Notes: a model not told the origin generated them from the letters alone. 64,000 nt of DNA from Chrysomallon squamiferum (GCA_012295275.1 CM022679.1:4435879-4499878), one strand, 5' to 3'. Positions 17,463-32,159 are shown, numbered from the stretch's first letter. Numbers and translations are program-made.

Positions 17463-17665
17463 ATATATATATATATGTGTGTGTGTGTATGTATGTGTGT
17501 ATGTATGTATGTATGTATGTATGTATGTATGTATGTATGTATGTATGTATGTATGTATGTATGTATGTATGTATGTATCTGTGCATGATTGCATGGTTGA
17601 ATACATGGATTTATGGATCTATCTGTCTGTCTATCAATCTGTCTATCTATCTATCAATCCAGAAG
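17463..17665. repeat. (TA)n, (GT)n, (ATGT)n, (ATCT)n compound array
   Basis: TA then GT, then regular (ATGT)n to about 17578, then decayed ATCT/CTGT units to about 17660. Confidence 0.95.
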
Positions 17666-17692
17666 TTAAAGAGAATATTAAAATAATGTTAC

Positions 17693-17713
17693 AAATAATA
17701 ATAATAATAATAA

Positions 17714-17744
<31 letters not shown>

Positions 17745-17820
17745 AAGAAGAAGAAGAAGAAGAAGAAGAAGAATCTAATAATAATAATAATAATAATAAT
17801 AACATCACCAACAACAACAA
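17693..17820. repeat. (AAT)n-(GAA)n-(AAT)n-(CAA)n compound array
   Basis: AAT to about 17714, about 58 bases of GAA to 17773, AAT to about 17802 and ACCAACAAC units. The Arg run in the plus frame is the GAA/AAG repeat read in register. Confidence 0.96.
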
Positions 17821-18640
<820 letters not shown>

Positions 18641-18930
18641 TTTATTATTTTGTTTTCATCACATACACTGATCCCCTGTTTAAAAATAAGATGAAAGTGG
18701 AACTCCTCTCAAGCTCTTAGTCTGTAGAGTTTGCACACTGCATTCTCATTTAGCGCTTAATTATTTAATTACACCTTTGACTCCATGCAGCTGTATTCCG
18801 AAAATATCGAATTAGTCTCATCGCTTTGGTTAGGAGATGTTTCAATCATCATTTTTCAGTGATCAGCTGTTTAATACATTTTGACAGCACGTTAAATATA
18901 TATACACATGAATTAATGATATATGATAAA
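18641..18930. other. Unique sequence
   Basis: Nothing recognised. Confidence 0.5.
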
Positions 18931-19060
18931 TGTAAATGTGTATATGTATGTATATATGTGTGTGAGTGTATGTATCTATGTGAGTATATATGTATGTGTG
19001 TTTGTGTATGTGTTTGAATATATTAATTATGCATGTATCATTGTACCTATTTATATGTTT
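18931..19060. repeat. Degenerate (TATG)n
   Basis: TATG/TGTG units with many substitutions, leading into the next GA array. Confidence 0.85.
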
Positions 19061-19069
19061 GTGTCTGTG

Positions 19070-19910
<841 letters not shown>

Positions 19911-19934
19911 GTCTCTTTCTTACATTCTGTTTCC

Positions 19935-20135
19935 CTATATATAATTCTATACACTCAGACACATACATGTATGTGTATCTTTATCTGTATCTATTTATAC
20001 TCTAAATATCTATCTATCTATCTGTCCAACTGTATATTTTTCTATCTGTATTTCTCTCTATCTATCTGTATATCTGTTTGTCCGTCTGTCTGTCTGTCTG
20101 TCTATCAGTCTTTATTTTCTCTTCCTTTCTGTCTC
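19935..20135. repeat. TATC/TGTC-rich degenerate array
   Basis: TATCTATCTATC and TGTCTGTCTGTC runs inside pyrimidine-rich sequence. Confidence 0.88.
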
Positions 20136-20655
20136 TCATTCTCATTCTTCACCGTTCTTTCTCTGTTTATAACTGTATACTTACATAGATGTGTCCTGTG
20201 TTGTTAACACACACTGGCAGAATCCAGTATTCGTGTACTGTTTGTTAAACTGTATATCTGAGGCTTCATATAGTACTCTGACTGTAACGCCACGTTTTAG
20301 TTTCAACTACAGGCCTTTAGCTTAGTTTAAGACAGAAATGTGGTGCATTGCTAATGGAAAATACAGCAGCTGTATATCCCAGGTTAATTCTTTACTATGA
20401 TACTCAACAGTTTGGTATGTTAAAACAAATTTCAAGAGCAATTCTTCCTGTTTTTGTTTATTTCAAATGATCAAAAAATATAAAACAAACAAATTGTCCA
20501 GCAGGAAAGAATTCAATGTTTTAACGTTTGGTGAAGATATTGAATTACTCTGTATATCACTCTGTTTGTTTGTCTTTGTCTTTGGTGTTAATGCTCTATT
20601 TCTCTGTTTATTTATCATTCTGTTTGTCATTCTTTAAATGATTCTACCATCTCTC
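20136..20655. other. Unique sequence with a possible tRNA-like fragment
   Basis: TTTAGCTTAGTTTAAGAC near 20316 resembles a tRNA A box, and AGGTTAATTC at 20381 resembles a B box. The spacing (about 63) is longer than in a tRNA, so this is at most a decayed SINE. Confidence 0.25.
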
Positions 20656-21475
<820 letters not shown>

Positions 21476-21479
21476 CATG

Positions 21480-21575
21480 TGTGTATATATTTATATATAG
21501 GTATATATAAGTATGTATGTATATATATTTATGTATGTATATATGTATGTATGTATGTTTGTATATTTGTATGTT
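21480..21575. repeat. Degenerate (TATG)n
   Basis: TATA/TATG units, most regular at about 21510-21560. Confidence 0.9.
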
Positions 21576-21696
21576 TGCACGTATCTACGTACAATTTACA
21601 TATGTCTGTATAAAAACATACATAGGTAATATGCATGTAAGCCAGTCTATGAATAAAACAAGTCTTCTATTACTCTACATGATTATAAAGGCAAAT

Positions 21697-21754
21697 AACT
21701 CAAAACGTATTTGATCTACGACTGTAACTCAAAACGTATTTGATCTACGACTGT
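21697..21754. repeat. Perfect 29-bp tandem duplication
   Basis: Two identical adjacent 29-base copies (21697-21725 and 21726-21754), each containing AAAACGTATTTGATCTACGA. The perfect identity suggests a recent event. Confidence 0.97.
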
Positions 21755-22061
21755 TTCACCCATGAACCACTTGTTCGTCTATACGCCATACAAGTAAGTA
21801 AAATCAAATCTACTGCTACAGCCCTTGCCCTTTACCCAGCAAGCGAGACAGCCGCAGATTCGTATATGCACCGAAACAGCGCGAAGAACCACAATAGTCC
21901 GACAATAAAAGGTTGGCTATGCCATCAACTTAATTTGCCTGATTCTGCGATAATGGACAGTTGTGTCAGTATCTTTGCCTTTGGGAAATCTAAATGAAAT
22001 GAAACAGTGCAGTGTACGGTAGTTCGCAGTAAGACTGTGGGCCCTGAATGTTAGAAAAAAG
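21740..22061 (+). other. Non-repetitive stretch with 85-residue frame before poly(A)
   Basis: The frame at 21740-21997 has ordinary, non-repetitive composition and a TAA stop. A run of about 40 A begins about 65 bases downstream. No AATAAA signal lies just before the A run and I recognise no family. It could be the 3' end of a retrocopy, or chance. Confidence 0.2.
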
Positions 22062-22104
<43 letters not shown>

Positions 22105-22115
22105 AGAAAAAAAAG
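22054..22115. repeat. Poly(A) tract
   Basis: About 40 consecutive A (22062-22101) flanked by broken A-rich sequence. It is the only long A homopolymer on the plus strand. Confidence 0.95.
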
Positions 22116-22869
22116 GAGGTAAATTAACACAGATAGAGACGGTTTTAAAAAAAAACAAAAAAAGAAAGAATGGAGATGAAAACAGAGCACCAATCAGCAG
22201 TGTGAAGTTAGCGGGGTTACCCTCACCAAGTGGGTTACTCAATCCTAGAGAACGCAGCGTAAACTAATTAAAATTAGAAATATGAGTTTGGCTTCGAGGG
22301 ATGAAACAACAGTCTGTAATAATAATAAAAAATATATATATAAAAAAAGTATAGGAAAAAAAATATAAAAAAAGCTCGACTTTAATCTAATAACACAGAA
22401 TTAGTCATTATCCAGTGATAACACTGCGGGGCGTGTTGCTTTAGAGTTATTTTATTATTATTATTATTATTATATCAAATCAGCGAGTGACGCAATGTGA
22501 AGAAGGGTAAATTAGTTCTGAAATCGTCGCAGTGCTACTAACTAATGTGTCCCAAGGAAAGATAATAACTGTAGCATAGATGTTGGGGTTTTTTTCTGGG
22601 GTTTTTTTTTGTTGTTTTTTATGATGAAAACTTGGTTTTTAAAACACTCAGTTCATAATGATCACTGTTGTAAGCATTATAAAAATTATAATTTAATGTT
22701 GTTGTTGTTGTTGTTTTAAAATTTATTCAGCTAAAAAAAAAAAAAAATGTTGATCGGTCGATTGTAAAGCCTTTAGGTTCATAACTATGAAACTGTTGGG
22801 TTTTTTGGCGATTTATTTTTATTTTTTTATTCATTTTTTGGGGGGATGAGGGTATTTTGGTAGAGGTTA
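22116..22869. other. Unique and low-complexity sequence
   Basis: Includes short ATT (about 22450-22474), GTT (about 22698-22714) and A or T runs. No gene seen. Confidence 0.5.
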
Positions 22870-22910
22870 TTGTTTGTTTGTTTGTTTGTTTGTTTGTTTG
22901 TTTGTTTTTT
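22870..22910. repeat. (GTTT)n microsatellite
   Basis: About nine GTTT units ending in a T run. Confidence 0.95.
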
Positions 22911-22987
22911 CGGAGGGTTGGGTAGTTTGTATATTTAATTATCAGCGATAGATTTAATAAATCTAAATCTTATGTTTTTTAATAATA

Positions 22988-23449
<462 letters not shown>

Positions 23450-23850
23450 ACAGAAAACACTTCGATGAAAGGTCAAGATGACCTCCACAGAGTTTGGAAA
23501 GTCTAATAAGAATAAAAGTCCTGGTTTTAGCTACGAGAAAGAAAAAAAAGATAATACTAAGTTAAAATACACTTCCTGGTTTTAACTACATGAAAGATAA
23601 CTATGACCTTGTTAATAATATACTAAGTTAAAATATAATTCCTGGTTTTCGCTACAGGAAAGATGAAGATGACCTTGTTAATAATACTAAGTTAAAATAT
23701 AATTCCTGGTTTTAGCAACAAGATAGATTGAAGAAAACCTTCATGTAGGAGTGTGGAAACTTGAGAAACAAAACATGTTCTGGTTTTGATCACACGAAGA
23801 AGACATAACTTAACATGAATATGGGTTCTAGAAAAAAATAATATTCCTCG
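23450..23850. repeat. Degenerate minisatellite, period about 64
   Basis: CTGGTTTT anchors recur at 23521, 23576, 23642, 23706 and 23780. GAAAGATGAAGATGACCT, TTAATAATACTAAG and TTAAAATATAATTC segments are shared between neighbouring copies. The middle two copies are the most alike. Steps are 55, 66, 64 and 74. Confidence 0.85.
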
Positions 23851-24133
23851 ATGCAAGATTTTTGCAGATTAGCAAAAGGAATCTGTTATGTAAACCTTAC
23901 CATTTAAAAAGTAAACCGAACATAACAGTTTTGATATTGTTGGTGTAAGCATCGCCTGAAAAGGTAAAAAGCTCGCTATGTCTGTAGGTAGCAAGAACAG
24001 ATCCTACGATCTTACGTTCCACAGTAAGGGAATATTCCAACACAATTATTATGAAGAGCTAAACAAAACCAAAAACCTTTAAGAAGGGCAGTATACAGAC
24101 TATATAATAGTCATTTTGTCATACATTTTCTTT
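23851..24133. other. Unique sequence
   Basis: No feature seen. It would be the 3' flank of the candidate minus-strand gene. Confidence 0.4.
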
Positions 24134-24651
24134 TTAGAAATCACTGAGTAAAACGAAATTATTTCGTTCTAACAAATCATTATATAATAATGTGCTCATG
24201 CTCTGCATAATATCCATCAGTCTGAATCGGCTCCTACGGATATGTCTGGTGATGAATATGCTGAGGTCATGCAGTGTTTTTATTGCGTAACCGAAGCTGT
24301 CAACAGAACTAACGCTGTAACAGAGAGATATATAACATACAAAAAAAGAGCATTACCTTAAGCTGTAGGTCACTGTATAAAAAAAGAAAAGAGATGACTT
24401 TCAAAGAACGGTTAAGAAGCGTCCAATTAGAAAGACGAAATGTAAATTGAAATCAAACCTGACTTTTCAAACAATTTAGAACACAGACTTAATAAAGCAA
24501 TTTGCGGCGGGCAATTTTCTTTTAACTGTTGCTCTCGGCAAGATTGTAATTCTTCCAAAATTTTCGACAATGTTGAAATTTTAGTTTCACTTCGAGGTGT
24601 GCGTCGAGTTCTGCAGACTGGAGTTAATGAAGAGTTTGTGTTTGCCGTCAT
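24134..24651 (-). CDS. Weak candidate spliced gene, unrecognised protein
   Basis: On the minus strand an ATG at 24651 (an in-frame TGA lies just before it) opens a non-repetitive frame of about 64 codons to a CAG|GTTTGA donor at 24459. It contains a Ser/Thr/Arg-rich start and a LEELQSCREQQLKE-like helical stretch. A further open segment (24314-24134, about 60 codons, ending in TAA) follows a TTACAG acceptor and is rich in hydrophobic and Arg residues. The two join in frame only through a 16-base mini-exon (24372-24357) flanked by ATACAG and GTAATG, which leaves a 42-base intron, very short for an animal. The plus strand of the last segment is also open. I recognise no domain. It is a possible exon cluster or chance. 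Confidence 0.2.
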
Positions 24652-25103
24652 TCATATCTCCCACTCGAGACGTTTTATTTCGTACAGAATTGACTGGGGC
24701 TGCGACCTGCCATCAGCAAACATCCAGGGACCATATGATACCCATTAAAACAAATTGATACCGAGAATTCGCAGATTACGAACGACACAGACAGAGAGAG
24801 AGATAAGACAGGACAGAGTCGTGCTTTCGGAATGTTGGTGTGTGTGGTGGTGGGGGGAGAAATACAACGTTGTCAAAGAAGACAGGAAAGAAGGTGGAGA
24901 CAATTTTCGAAATTAAATGGGTCATTTAAGAACATTTTATTTTTCAACAATTAACGGATGTAACCGATGTTGGTGTTTAGCGAGTTGCAAAAGCTTGATG
25001 GATAAAGTCAGAGGATTTTAGAAACTGGTGGGCTGCTGTCGTTTAGGAAGATGGGTTATAATTTTGAGGTAGAAATGGAAATAAATGTAACTGATAATGA
25101 AGA

Positions 25104-25107
<4 letters not shown>
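24652..25107. other. Unique sequence, mixed composition
   Basis: Repeat-poor apart from a GTGGTGGTGGGGGGA patch near 24845. It would be the 5' flank of the candidate minus-strand gene. No promoter motif that I can defend. Confidence 0.4.

Positions 25108-25198
<91 letters not shown>
25108..25198. repeat. (AG)n microsatellite
   Basis: About 90 bases of perfect AG. Confidence 0.97.
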
Positions 25199-25200
<2 letters not shown>

Positions 25201-25825
25201 TTAAAATAATAATAAGAATGATTAATACAGTTAGAATATAGGTTCTATTTGTTGCTGTACCCTTATTCGCTCTTTGTTATTATACATTTTATTACGTACT
25301 GACAAGGACGGGACATCAGTTGTTACGAATGCATAGAGTCAAGTGGCTGTCTCTACAAATCATTTGGAAATTAAATAATGAAGAATAATGAACTCTGCGG
25401 AGGCGATTTAAGACGTCAGTGGAAATGAGTTACTGTTTTACAAATTTGTTTCTATAACGTTGAAGACAGCAGAAAAAGAAAGAAAGATTATAGAAGACAG
25501 ACGGGACACAGGGACAAACAGATGAACCAGTGAGAAATGAACGTGAGATTGCCGGCTTTAGTGTATCTTCATTATGAGCCTGATGTAAAAATAATAACAA
25601 CAACAGTCATTACTGATCACAGTTCAGAAATCTCAGTGATCATGATTTGAGTGTTATTGTATACTCAAACACTTGATGGAATATAGACGATTATGGTTTG
25701 TGCGTTTTCGGTCAAAGTACACGCAGTGCGTACGTCACAGCTTGTCAGTAAAGGAGATTCATAATAATGATAGGAGTAGATTTGATCACTCGAAAATAAT
25801 GATAACAACAACAAATAAAACAACA
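25199..25825. other. Unique sequence
   Basis: Nothing recognised. Short AAC/AAT units appear at the right edge. Confidence 0.5.
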
Positions 25826-25862
25826 ACGACAATAATAATAATAATAATAATAATAACAATAT
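25826..25862. repeat. (AAT)n microsatellite
   Basis: About ten AAT units. Confidence 0.94.
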
Positions 25863-26343
25863 CATAGTAATAATATATCCGAAAACAAAATCACATATTC
25901 AAAACGTAATGATTTCTTCTTAAATCTAGAATCTTAATAAACCAACATTAACAAAACACTGTTCAAAATATGAAAAGTGTTATTTTCGTTTATATAAACC
26001 ATTTGAGTAGAATATAAAAAAAAGTCGAAGAGTGTGCTAATATAAGCAGCTGAAATCAGGCCACAACTACGTTTTGTGTCCACTGATGGCCACATTATAG
26101 GACTGTATAACAGAAAATTGCCTTAATAACCTAATAATCGCAGTGAACACTGGAAACAAATAGGATAAACGCGAGGCTATCGACCTGCAGTGAGTTCCAT
26201 TTGTCTGACAAAACACAGCGTCTTCTGTGAACGAACTGGTGTCACTAACACACAGAGACACTTAGACAGCAAGAGTCAGAGATGTAGACAAGTGTAGCGA
26301 AAGAGGAGGAGAAGAAGAGCGACATAGTGAGCGATGAAGACAA
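25863..26343. other. Unique sequence
   Basis: A 64-residue minus-strand frame (26067-26261) is non-repetitive, but no motif is recognised. Confidence 0.45.
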
Positions 26344-26344
26344 T

Positions 26345-26393
<49 letters not shown>

Positions 26394-26590
26394 GCTACTA
26401 CTACTAATACTACTACTACCCCCACTATTACTACTACTACTACTACTACTACAACCACTACTGCTCTTTTATTATTATTATTACTATTATTATTATTATT
26501 ATTATTACTTTTATTACTATTATTATTAACGTTTATATTATTTCATATTTCATTTATTTATTTATTTATATATTTATTTATTTACATATT
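26345..26590. repeat. (CTA)n, (ATT)n, (ATTT)n compound array
   Basis: CTA with CCA, GCT and CCC variants to about 26462, ATT to about 26530, then ATTT to about 26584. The Thr-Leu and Val frames are translations of it. Confidence 0.95.
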
Positions 26591-26658
26591 ACTGATGTGC
26601 AAATCCACAGAAATAACATCAGATTTAAAAAAAAATGTATTCTGTTTCTTCAGAAATT

Positions 26659-26785
<127 letters not shown>

Positions 26786-27480
26786 TCATTCACACGCACT
26801 TACTGTCTCTCTCACAATCCCATTTCAGATTAAAATTACACTCTTTAACTTTCCTAAATCATATTTTTTCTTCTCACAAACTTTTTTCAGTGCAGCAAGC
26901 TATCTGAAACAAGTTTAATTTTCTCTAGATCAGCTCCTAAATGAGTTTTTAAGAAAACAGGTTCATTGCTACTATGGAGAAAAACAGTGTATGGTGGATT
27001 GATTAGAAATAACACAACTCCTATGGATTCTGAACCGTTTCATAAAGAACAAGAAATAATTAAATTACAGAGGTCTGTTGTTATAATTTAACACTTTTTC
27101 TTGTCTTACAGAAACTAAATGTGTGTCTGGTATTATTTTCGGAGAAAAACAAAAATTCACTGAAGTGTAATGTAATGCACAGGTGCTTTATTTAGAACAG
27201 GTAGGTTATTGGAACAACCTTTACTGGTTGTCCGAAAGTGCCTTTTCCCAATCCAGCGACTGCTCGAGAATGAGAGGTATCAAAATAAATTATATTACGT
27301 AAAAGATTATGATGTTATTCTAGACAATATCAAACCAAAAAAAAAATGTATCTATGAGTTCAGTATGAAATATTACTGTGTGTAAAAAAATATATAAAAA
27401 GTAAATGAATAAATAAAAGCGAAGAAAAAACGCATGGCTCTATCAGAACTTGTCAATACCTAATTTAAAACGTAATAACT
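26786..27480. other. Unique sequence
   Basis: No tandem structure or coding-quality frame seen. Confidence 0.5.
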
Positions 27481-27484
27481 AAGA

Positions 27485-27660
<176 letters not shown>

Positions 27661-27712
27661 GAGAGAGCGAGATACAGATGTACTGTAAAAGTAATTACTT
27701 TAAATATGAACA
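27661..27712 (-). repeat. Dispersed repeat copy 2, inverted flank unit
   Basis: The reverse complement matches 22988-23039 with two mismatches. It contains the word GATACAGATGTACTGTAAAA. Weaker similarity may continue to about 27780 (GATTTTATTAAGTCTAAAT on the minus strand), so the original element was longer. Confidence 0.93.
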
Positions 27713-28055
<343 letters not shown>

Positions 28056-28135
28056 ATAAAAAGACATGGCTTTATCGCTTCTGTGAACAGTTATCATTCA
28101 CAGAACATTATTTTGTTGTTCTTTAACTATTGTTC

Positions 28136-28163
28136 TGACATTGTGGACATTGTGGACATTGCA
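28136..28163. repeat. Three-copy 9-bp tandem repeat
   Basis: GACATTGTG occurs twice and is followed by a partial third copy. Confidence 0.9.
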
Positions 28164-28680
28164 AATACCAATTTCAATTAATTTACAAACGATTATACTG
28201 AAGATTCTATCACATTTTCGTATTACTGAATACAGTTCAAAACGACGGTAATTTGTAGATTTTTTTTCTGCAGCAGCGAAGATTGGAAAAGATTGTGAGA
28301 CTAAATTTGGTCTCAAAAGTCTGTTGAATCTGCCACTCGCGTATTGACTTCTTGATTTATTTTACGAATGTCCACGTTACTACGAGTCATTGCCGATAAA
28401 AATGATACCAGAATAAAACAGATTTCCAGAACAGCTTCAGTTAAGAGTGGCTACCACTGTCACTCTGAATGTGTTACGTACAGCGCGGTCCTCTGGCTGA
28501 TACAAAACTGAGATCGAGTCTTGCTTTTGACTTTGGTAGCTGTATAGTTCTGTAATTGGTTATAGCAGAAACTTAGCTGACTCCGCGCTATTTGGTTTTA
28601 TTTTGTCATATTTACATAGCAGCTTTTCCATACGGAATGAGCTGACTAGTGCTTTACTGTGTAAATTAATAAATAAAATA
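28164..28680. other. Unique, partly high-complexity sequence
   Basis: A 72-residue minus-strand frame overlaps the left edge without a recognised motif. GAGATCGAGTCTTG near 28511 resembles a decayed B box. No gene called. Confidence 0.4.
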
Positions 28681-28855
28681 TAAAAAGACATGGACATAAT
28701 TATATATTATAATAAATGTAAACATATTAAAATAAATGTAAATATTATAAAAATAAATGTAAAATATAATGGTGTGATAAAAAGACATGGACATAAACAT
28801 ATCAAAATAAATGTAAATATATTAAAATAAATGTAAACATAATGGTGTGATAGCT
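28681..28855. repeat. Nested AT-rich tandem repeat
   Basis: The inner word AATAAATGTAAA recurs five times or so. The outer unit runs from AAAAAGACATGGACATAA to AATGGTGTGATA and occurs twice (about 28681-28779 and 28779-28852). Confidence 0.88.
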
Positions 28856-28870
28856 GTATCTGTTGGAACA

Positions 28871-29005
28871 TGGGGCTCCAGTGGTTAAGCTATTTGTCTG
28901 ATGCACGGAAAGTAATTGGATCGGTTCTGGGTCGCGGTATCTGATAGTTTAAGCTATTTACGTTGGACTCTGAAGATAAGCTGTTTGGTTCGCAGTTGAG
29001 TATCT
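28871..29005 (+). mobile_element. Possible dimeric tRNA-derived SINE
   Basis: The first half has GGCTCCAGTGGTTAAGC (28874-28890), which fits a polymerase III A box, and GGATCGGTTCTGGGTC (28918-28933), which fits a B box. A second half starting near 28945 repeats AGTTTAAGCTATTT and ends with TTGGTTCGCAGTTGAG (28985-29000). The halves share the GTTTAAGCTATTT and GGTTC positions at a spacing of about 67. No A-rich tail or target-site duplication was seen, so it is old or truncated. The tRNA origin is inference from box motifs. Confidence 0.4.
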
Positions 29006-29900
29006 TTACTGCTGTTAGGAAAACTGATACACGATATGCTCGGTAAAAGTATTGGTCTTATTTCGTCCGTATCATCTCAGACCTAATTGGAATAGTACAA
29101 TATCTCTGTACCAGTTATTTATGTATTTTTCTGATTATTAATTTCCTTAGAGCACCTGTCAAAATGTTAAAGATACCAGCATGACACTATCAGCTCATCA
29201 CTGAAGCAAAACGAACATCACAGATGTCAAAACAGAGACGAGACGATACTGAAACATCGGCATCGTCTAGTGTAGATGAAAGAAGCTTGTACAAGTTTCT
29301 CCAAGTTAGCCAAAACACTGATTTTTTAAAAATTGAGTTTGTATTAAAAAAACATACCTGTATATATAACGAAGTTTAGCTTGCATGCATTCGTATAACC
29401 AATTTCATATATGTACATCACAAATACACACAAATTTACATACATATAAATACTCAAAAACATACGCGGACATGTATATGTACATGTCGACAGAGGTAAA
29501 TGTGTGTATGTGTGTTTATGGCTTTCTGAGTATGTATATATGTCAGTGTGGATTCTTTGTATGTACATTAAATAAGAAAAGTTTAAGTGAACCTAAAAAA
29601 AGATGAAAACAAAATAAACAGAAATAAAGAAAACGAAAAAAAAAAGATAACAAAGAGATAGAGAGATATGTGCAGAAAGACAGACAGACATACAGATAGA
29701 TATTACTTTGTAAAATACAAGTAAAATACATTGCTAAGAAGCGATGACTTGGTAAAGGTGTCAGTTTATGGTTTGTTCTAACATATGTCTGGACCCCGAG
29801 TGCATTTTCTGACTGGATAGTTTCAAATTATTGGTTAATTCTAGTTTCCATCAGCCAAATCAGATACAGTATGAGTCATATATTTATATATATGATGTGT
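29006..29900. other. Unique and degenerate TATG-containing sequence
   Basis: Decayed CATA/TATG units at about 29390-29560, A-rich at 29590-29650 and a GACA/GATA patch at about 29680-29702. Frames over it are low-complexity. Confidence 0.5.
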
Positions 29901-30000
29901 GTATATTTGTGTATGTGTGGATGGATTGATGGATGGATGGATGTTATGTATGTATGTACGTATCATTGTGCATGTATCACTCTGCGTGTGTATTACTGGG
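29885..30000. repeat. Degenerate TATG and GGAT units
   Basis: TGTGTATATT units, a GGAT run (GATGGATGGATGGATG near 29930) and TATG units. Confidence 0.88.
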
Positions 30001-30011
30001 TTGTATAGGTC

Positions 30012-30126
<115 letters not shown>

Positions 30127-30340
30127 AATGTTACTGAATTACAGATCATCAATAAAATTGTATTATTGCTTCCATTCTACTGAGGAGAAATTAGTGATAA
30201 CTGAAAATGATGTACTTTGTAATGGTGACGACAGCAGTATTAGAGTGAGCTCCGGGTATCGACAAAAATAACCCAAAACACGGCCATTTATAATGAAGGG
30301 TGGTGTTATGATATGAAATTATTTTCTTCATAATCTGGTG

Positions 30341-30425
30341 ACGACTACTATGATGATAATGATAACGACGATGACGCCGAATATGATGATGATAGTGATG
30401 ATGATAATGATTATGATAACAATGT
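30341..30425. repeat. Imperfect (GAT)n array
   Basis: GAT/GAC/AAT triplets with substitutions. Confidence 0.85.
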
Positions 30426-30825
30426 CAAACTGAAGATAACAATGATTGCAAATACAGAAACCAGACTGAGCCTATGAATGTCTTTTTACTGAATAATTTC
30501 ATTTTCATGGAAGAATGAAAAATATTCTGACAAATCACACTGATTTATTGGTATTATACTTGAAGGCAATATTACTTAATAACGAAAGCTGCCAGAGAAT
30601 AAAATATCTTTGAAAAAAACGAACAATCTGAAAGTCATCACAGTATTTTATTATTAAAGCATCAACCCAGGATATGAATCAATGTGATGTTTTTTTTTTA
30701 CCCAATTAGAAATCTGTTTAAGCGCGCCTGCCTTGGGCAGATATTCATACTACATCATTACTAGTTAAAGTTTTCACATTTTATTTGAATAGTTAATATA
30801 TTTAGATTAATCTTTCCAAATGAAT
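30426..30825. other. Unique sequence
   Basis: Nothing recognised. Confidence 0.5.
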
Positions 30826-30937
30826 GTGTGTACAATATATATATGTGTGCGTATGTATATGTGTGTGTGCGTATGTACGTATGTATGTATGTATGTAAGT
30901 ATATATGTATGTTTGTATGTATGGGTTTTATGGGTGT

Positions 30938-31007
<70 letters not shown>

Positions 31008-31035
31008 CATACATACATACATATATATATATAAC
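30826..31035. repeat. (TATG)n-(GA)n-(TACA)n-(TA)n compound array
   Basis: TATG/TGTG units to about 30925, GA from about 30940 to 31005, then TACA and TA to about 31032. The left TATG and right TACA are complementary and could fold into a hairpin around the GA. Confidence 0.95.
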
Positions 31036-31585
31036 AAATTAAATAAAAAATAAAATGAATATAATCGATAGAAACGAAGCAAAGAAGAAGAGAACAGAAC
31101 GAAATAAGAAAGTATCAAACAAAACAACTCACACATATACAATACAGAGGCTGCCGAGCTAACTCTGTATGTGTTATTAATTTGTAAGCTTTGTATATGA
31201 AATGAAATGAATCAGCCTCGCTAAAACCTAGAGAAACAACAGCCTAGCTCTCTGTGAAGAACACGTTATGCCAATTAATAATACACGACCCGGCTGTATT
31301 CGGGCAGCGGACCATTTCAATAAAAGCTTTAGCAATTTCTAGATTAAATACACTACAAGTTATACAGCTTAACCTGCTGTTCACTTCTCCGTTACGTAGA
31401 GAGTATGTGTGACCACTTACTATGAAACGTACCTAAAGTCGGTGAAAAAAAATGATTGCAGCTAATACTCTAGGATTGACAGTTTTTGTTATCATTATTA
31501 TATTTTTCTAAATAAGAAAAAACTAAAACAAAATTTAAAATGTGTGTTTCATGGGAAAGGGTGATTAACAAATTCATAAATAATT
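31036..31585. other. Unique sequence
   Basis: The A-rich left part is followed by a mixed-composition stretch (31140-31440). No open frame of note. Confidence 0.5.
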
Positions 31586-31587
31586 TT

Positions 31588-31640
31588 ACACACACACACA
31601 CATATAAACAAACACACACACACACACAAAAACACACACA
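31588..31640. repeat. (CA)n with AAA interruptions
   Basis: CA runs broken by TATAAAC and AAAAACAC units. The complementary GT frame gives a Cys-Val run. Confidence 0.92.
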
Positions 31641-31895
31641 TAAATACATACCAATATACTTATATAACTTCATCCACAAATAAATACATATAATTACTGT
31701 TCGTGTAGCTCTGTATGTATGAATGAATGTATACACATACACATATCAATGTACTTATCAGTTGTCAGTGTCTGAAGTCAATAATGCTTGAAACATCTTA
31801 TTTCAGGAAAACATCTTTGTTGATTATAACAAACCGGTCCTTTACTTCTGCAATATCTACAAGTGCTAAATGCTTACACTAATTCACTGAATGTT
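31641..31895. other. Unique sequence
   Basis: Decayed CATA units, then ordinary sequence. Confidence 0.5.
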
Positions 31896-32159
31896 TTTAC
31901 GCGCAGCCCACTCTTCTTCTTCTCCCTGCCTGCGTCATCCTGTCTCCTACATCATCGCTTATTCAGCTTCCCTGAACTTCGCCTGACATGGCGGCCGCAC
32001 CGGCCGATTCATAATTCACTTTAATTGATCAAGAAAGGGCAGACACATGCATCTTGGTAATGGACATCAGCACCAGCTTCTTGTAATTAGGCAGCGGGAG
32101 AATAGAGCTTACACCAGTTACCAGCATGTGTCAGAGACGATAACCACCAGTGCTACTCC
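31896..32159. promoter_or_regulatory. CpG-containing island with YY1-like site (candidate regulatory element)
   Basis: A repeat-free stretch, GC-richer than its surroundings. GACATGGCGGCC (31985-31996) fits the YY1 consensus and overlaps GCGGCCGC (31991-31998), an 8-base CpG palindrome rare in AT-rich DNA. TTAATTGA and TAATTAG homeobox-like words follow. I see no start of a gene, so promoter versus enhancer versus neither is open. Confidence 0.35.

Noticed and set aside
24191-24361. Plus-strand open segment opposite the last minus-strand candidate exon
   Set aside because: It reads open for about 55 codons, but lacks an upstream start in context and has no recognised motif. It is recorded as a reason to doubt the minus-strand call.
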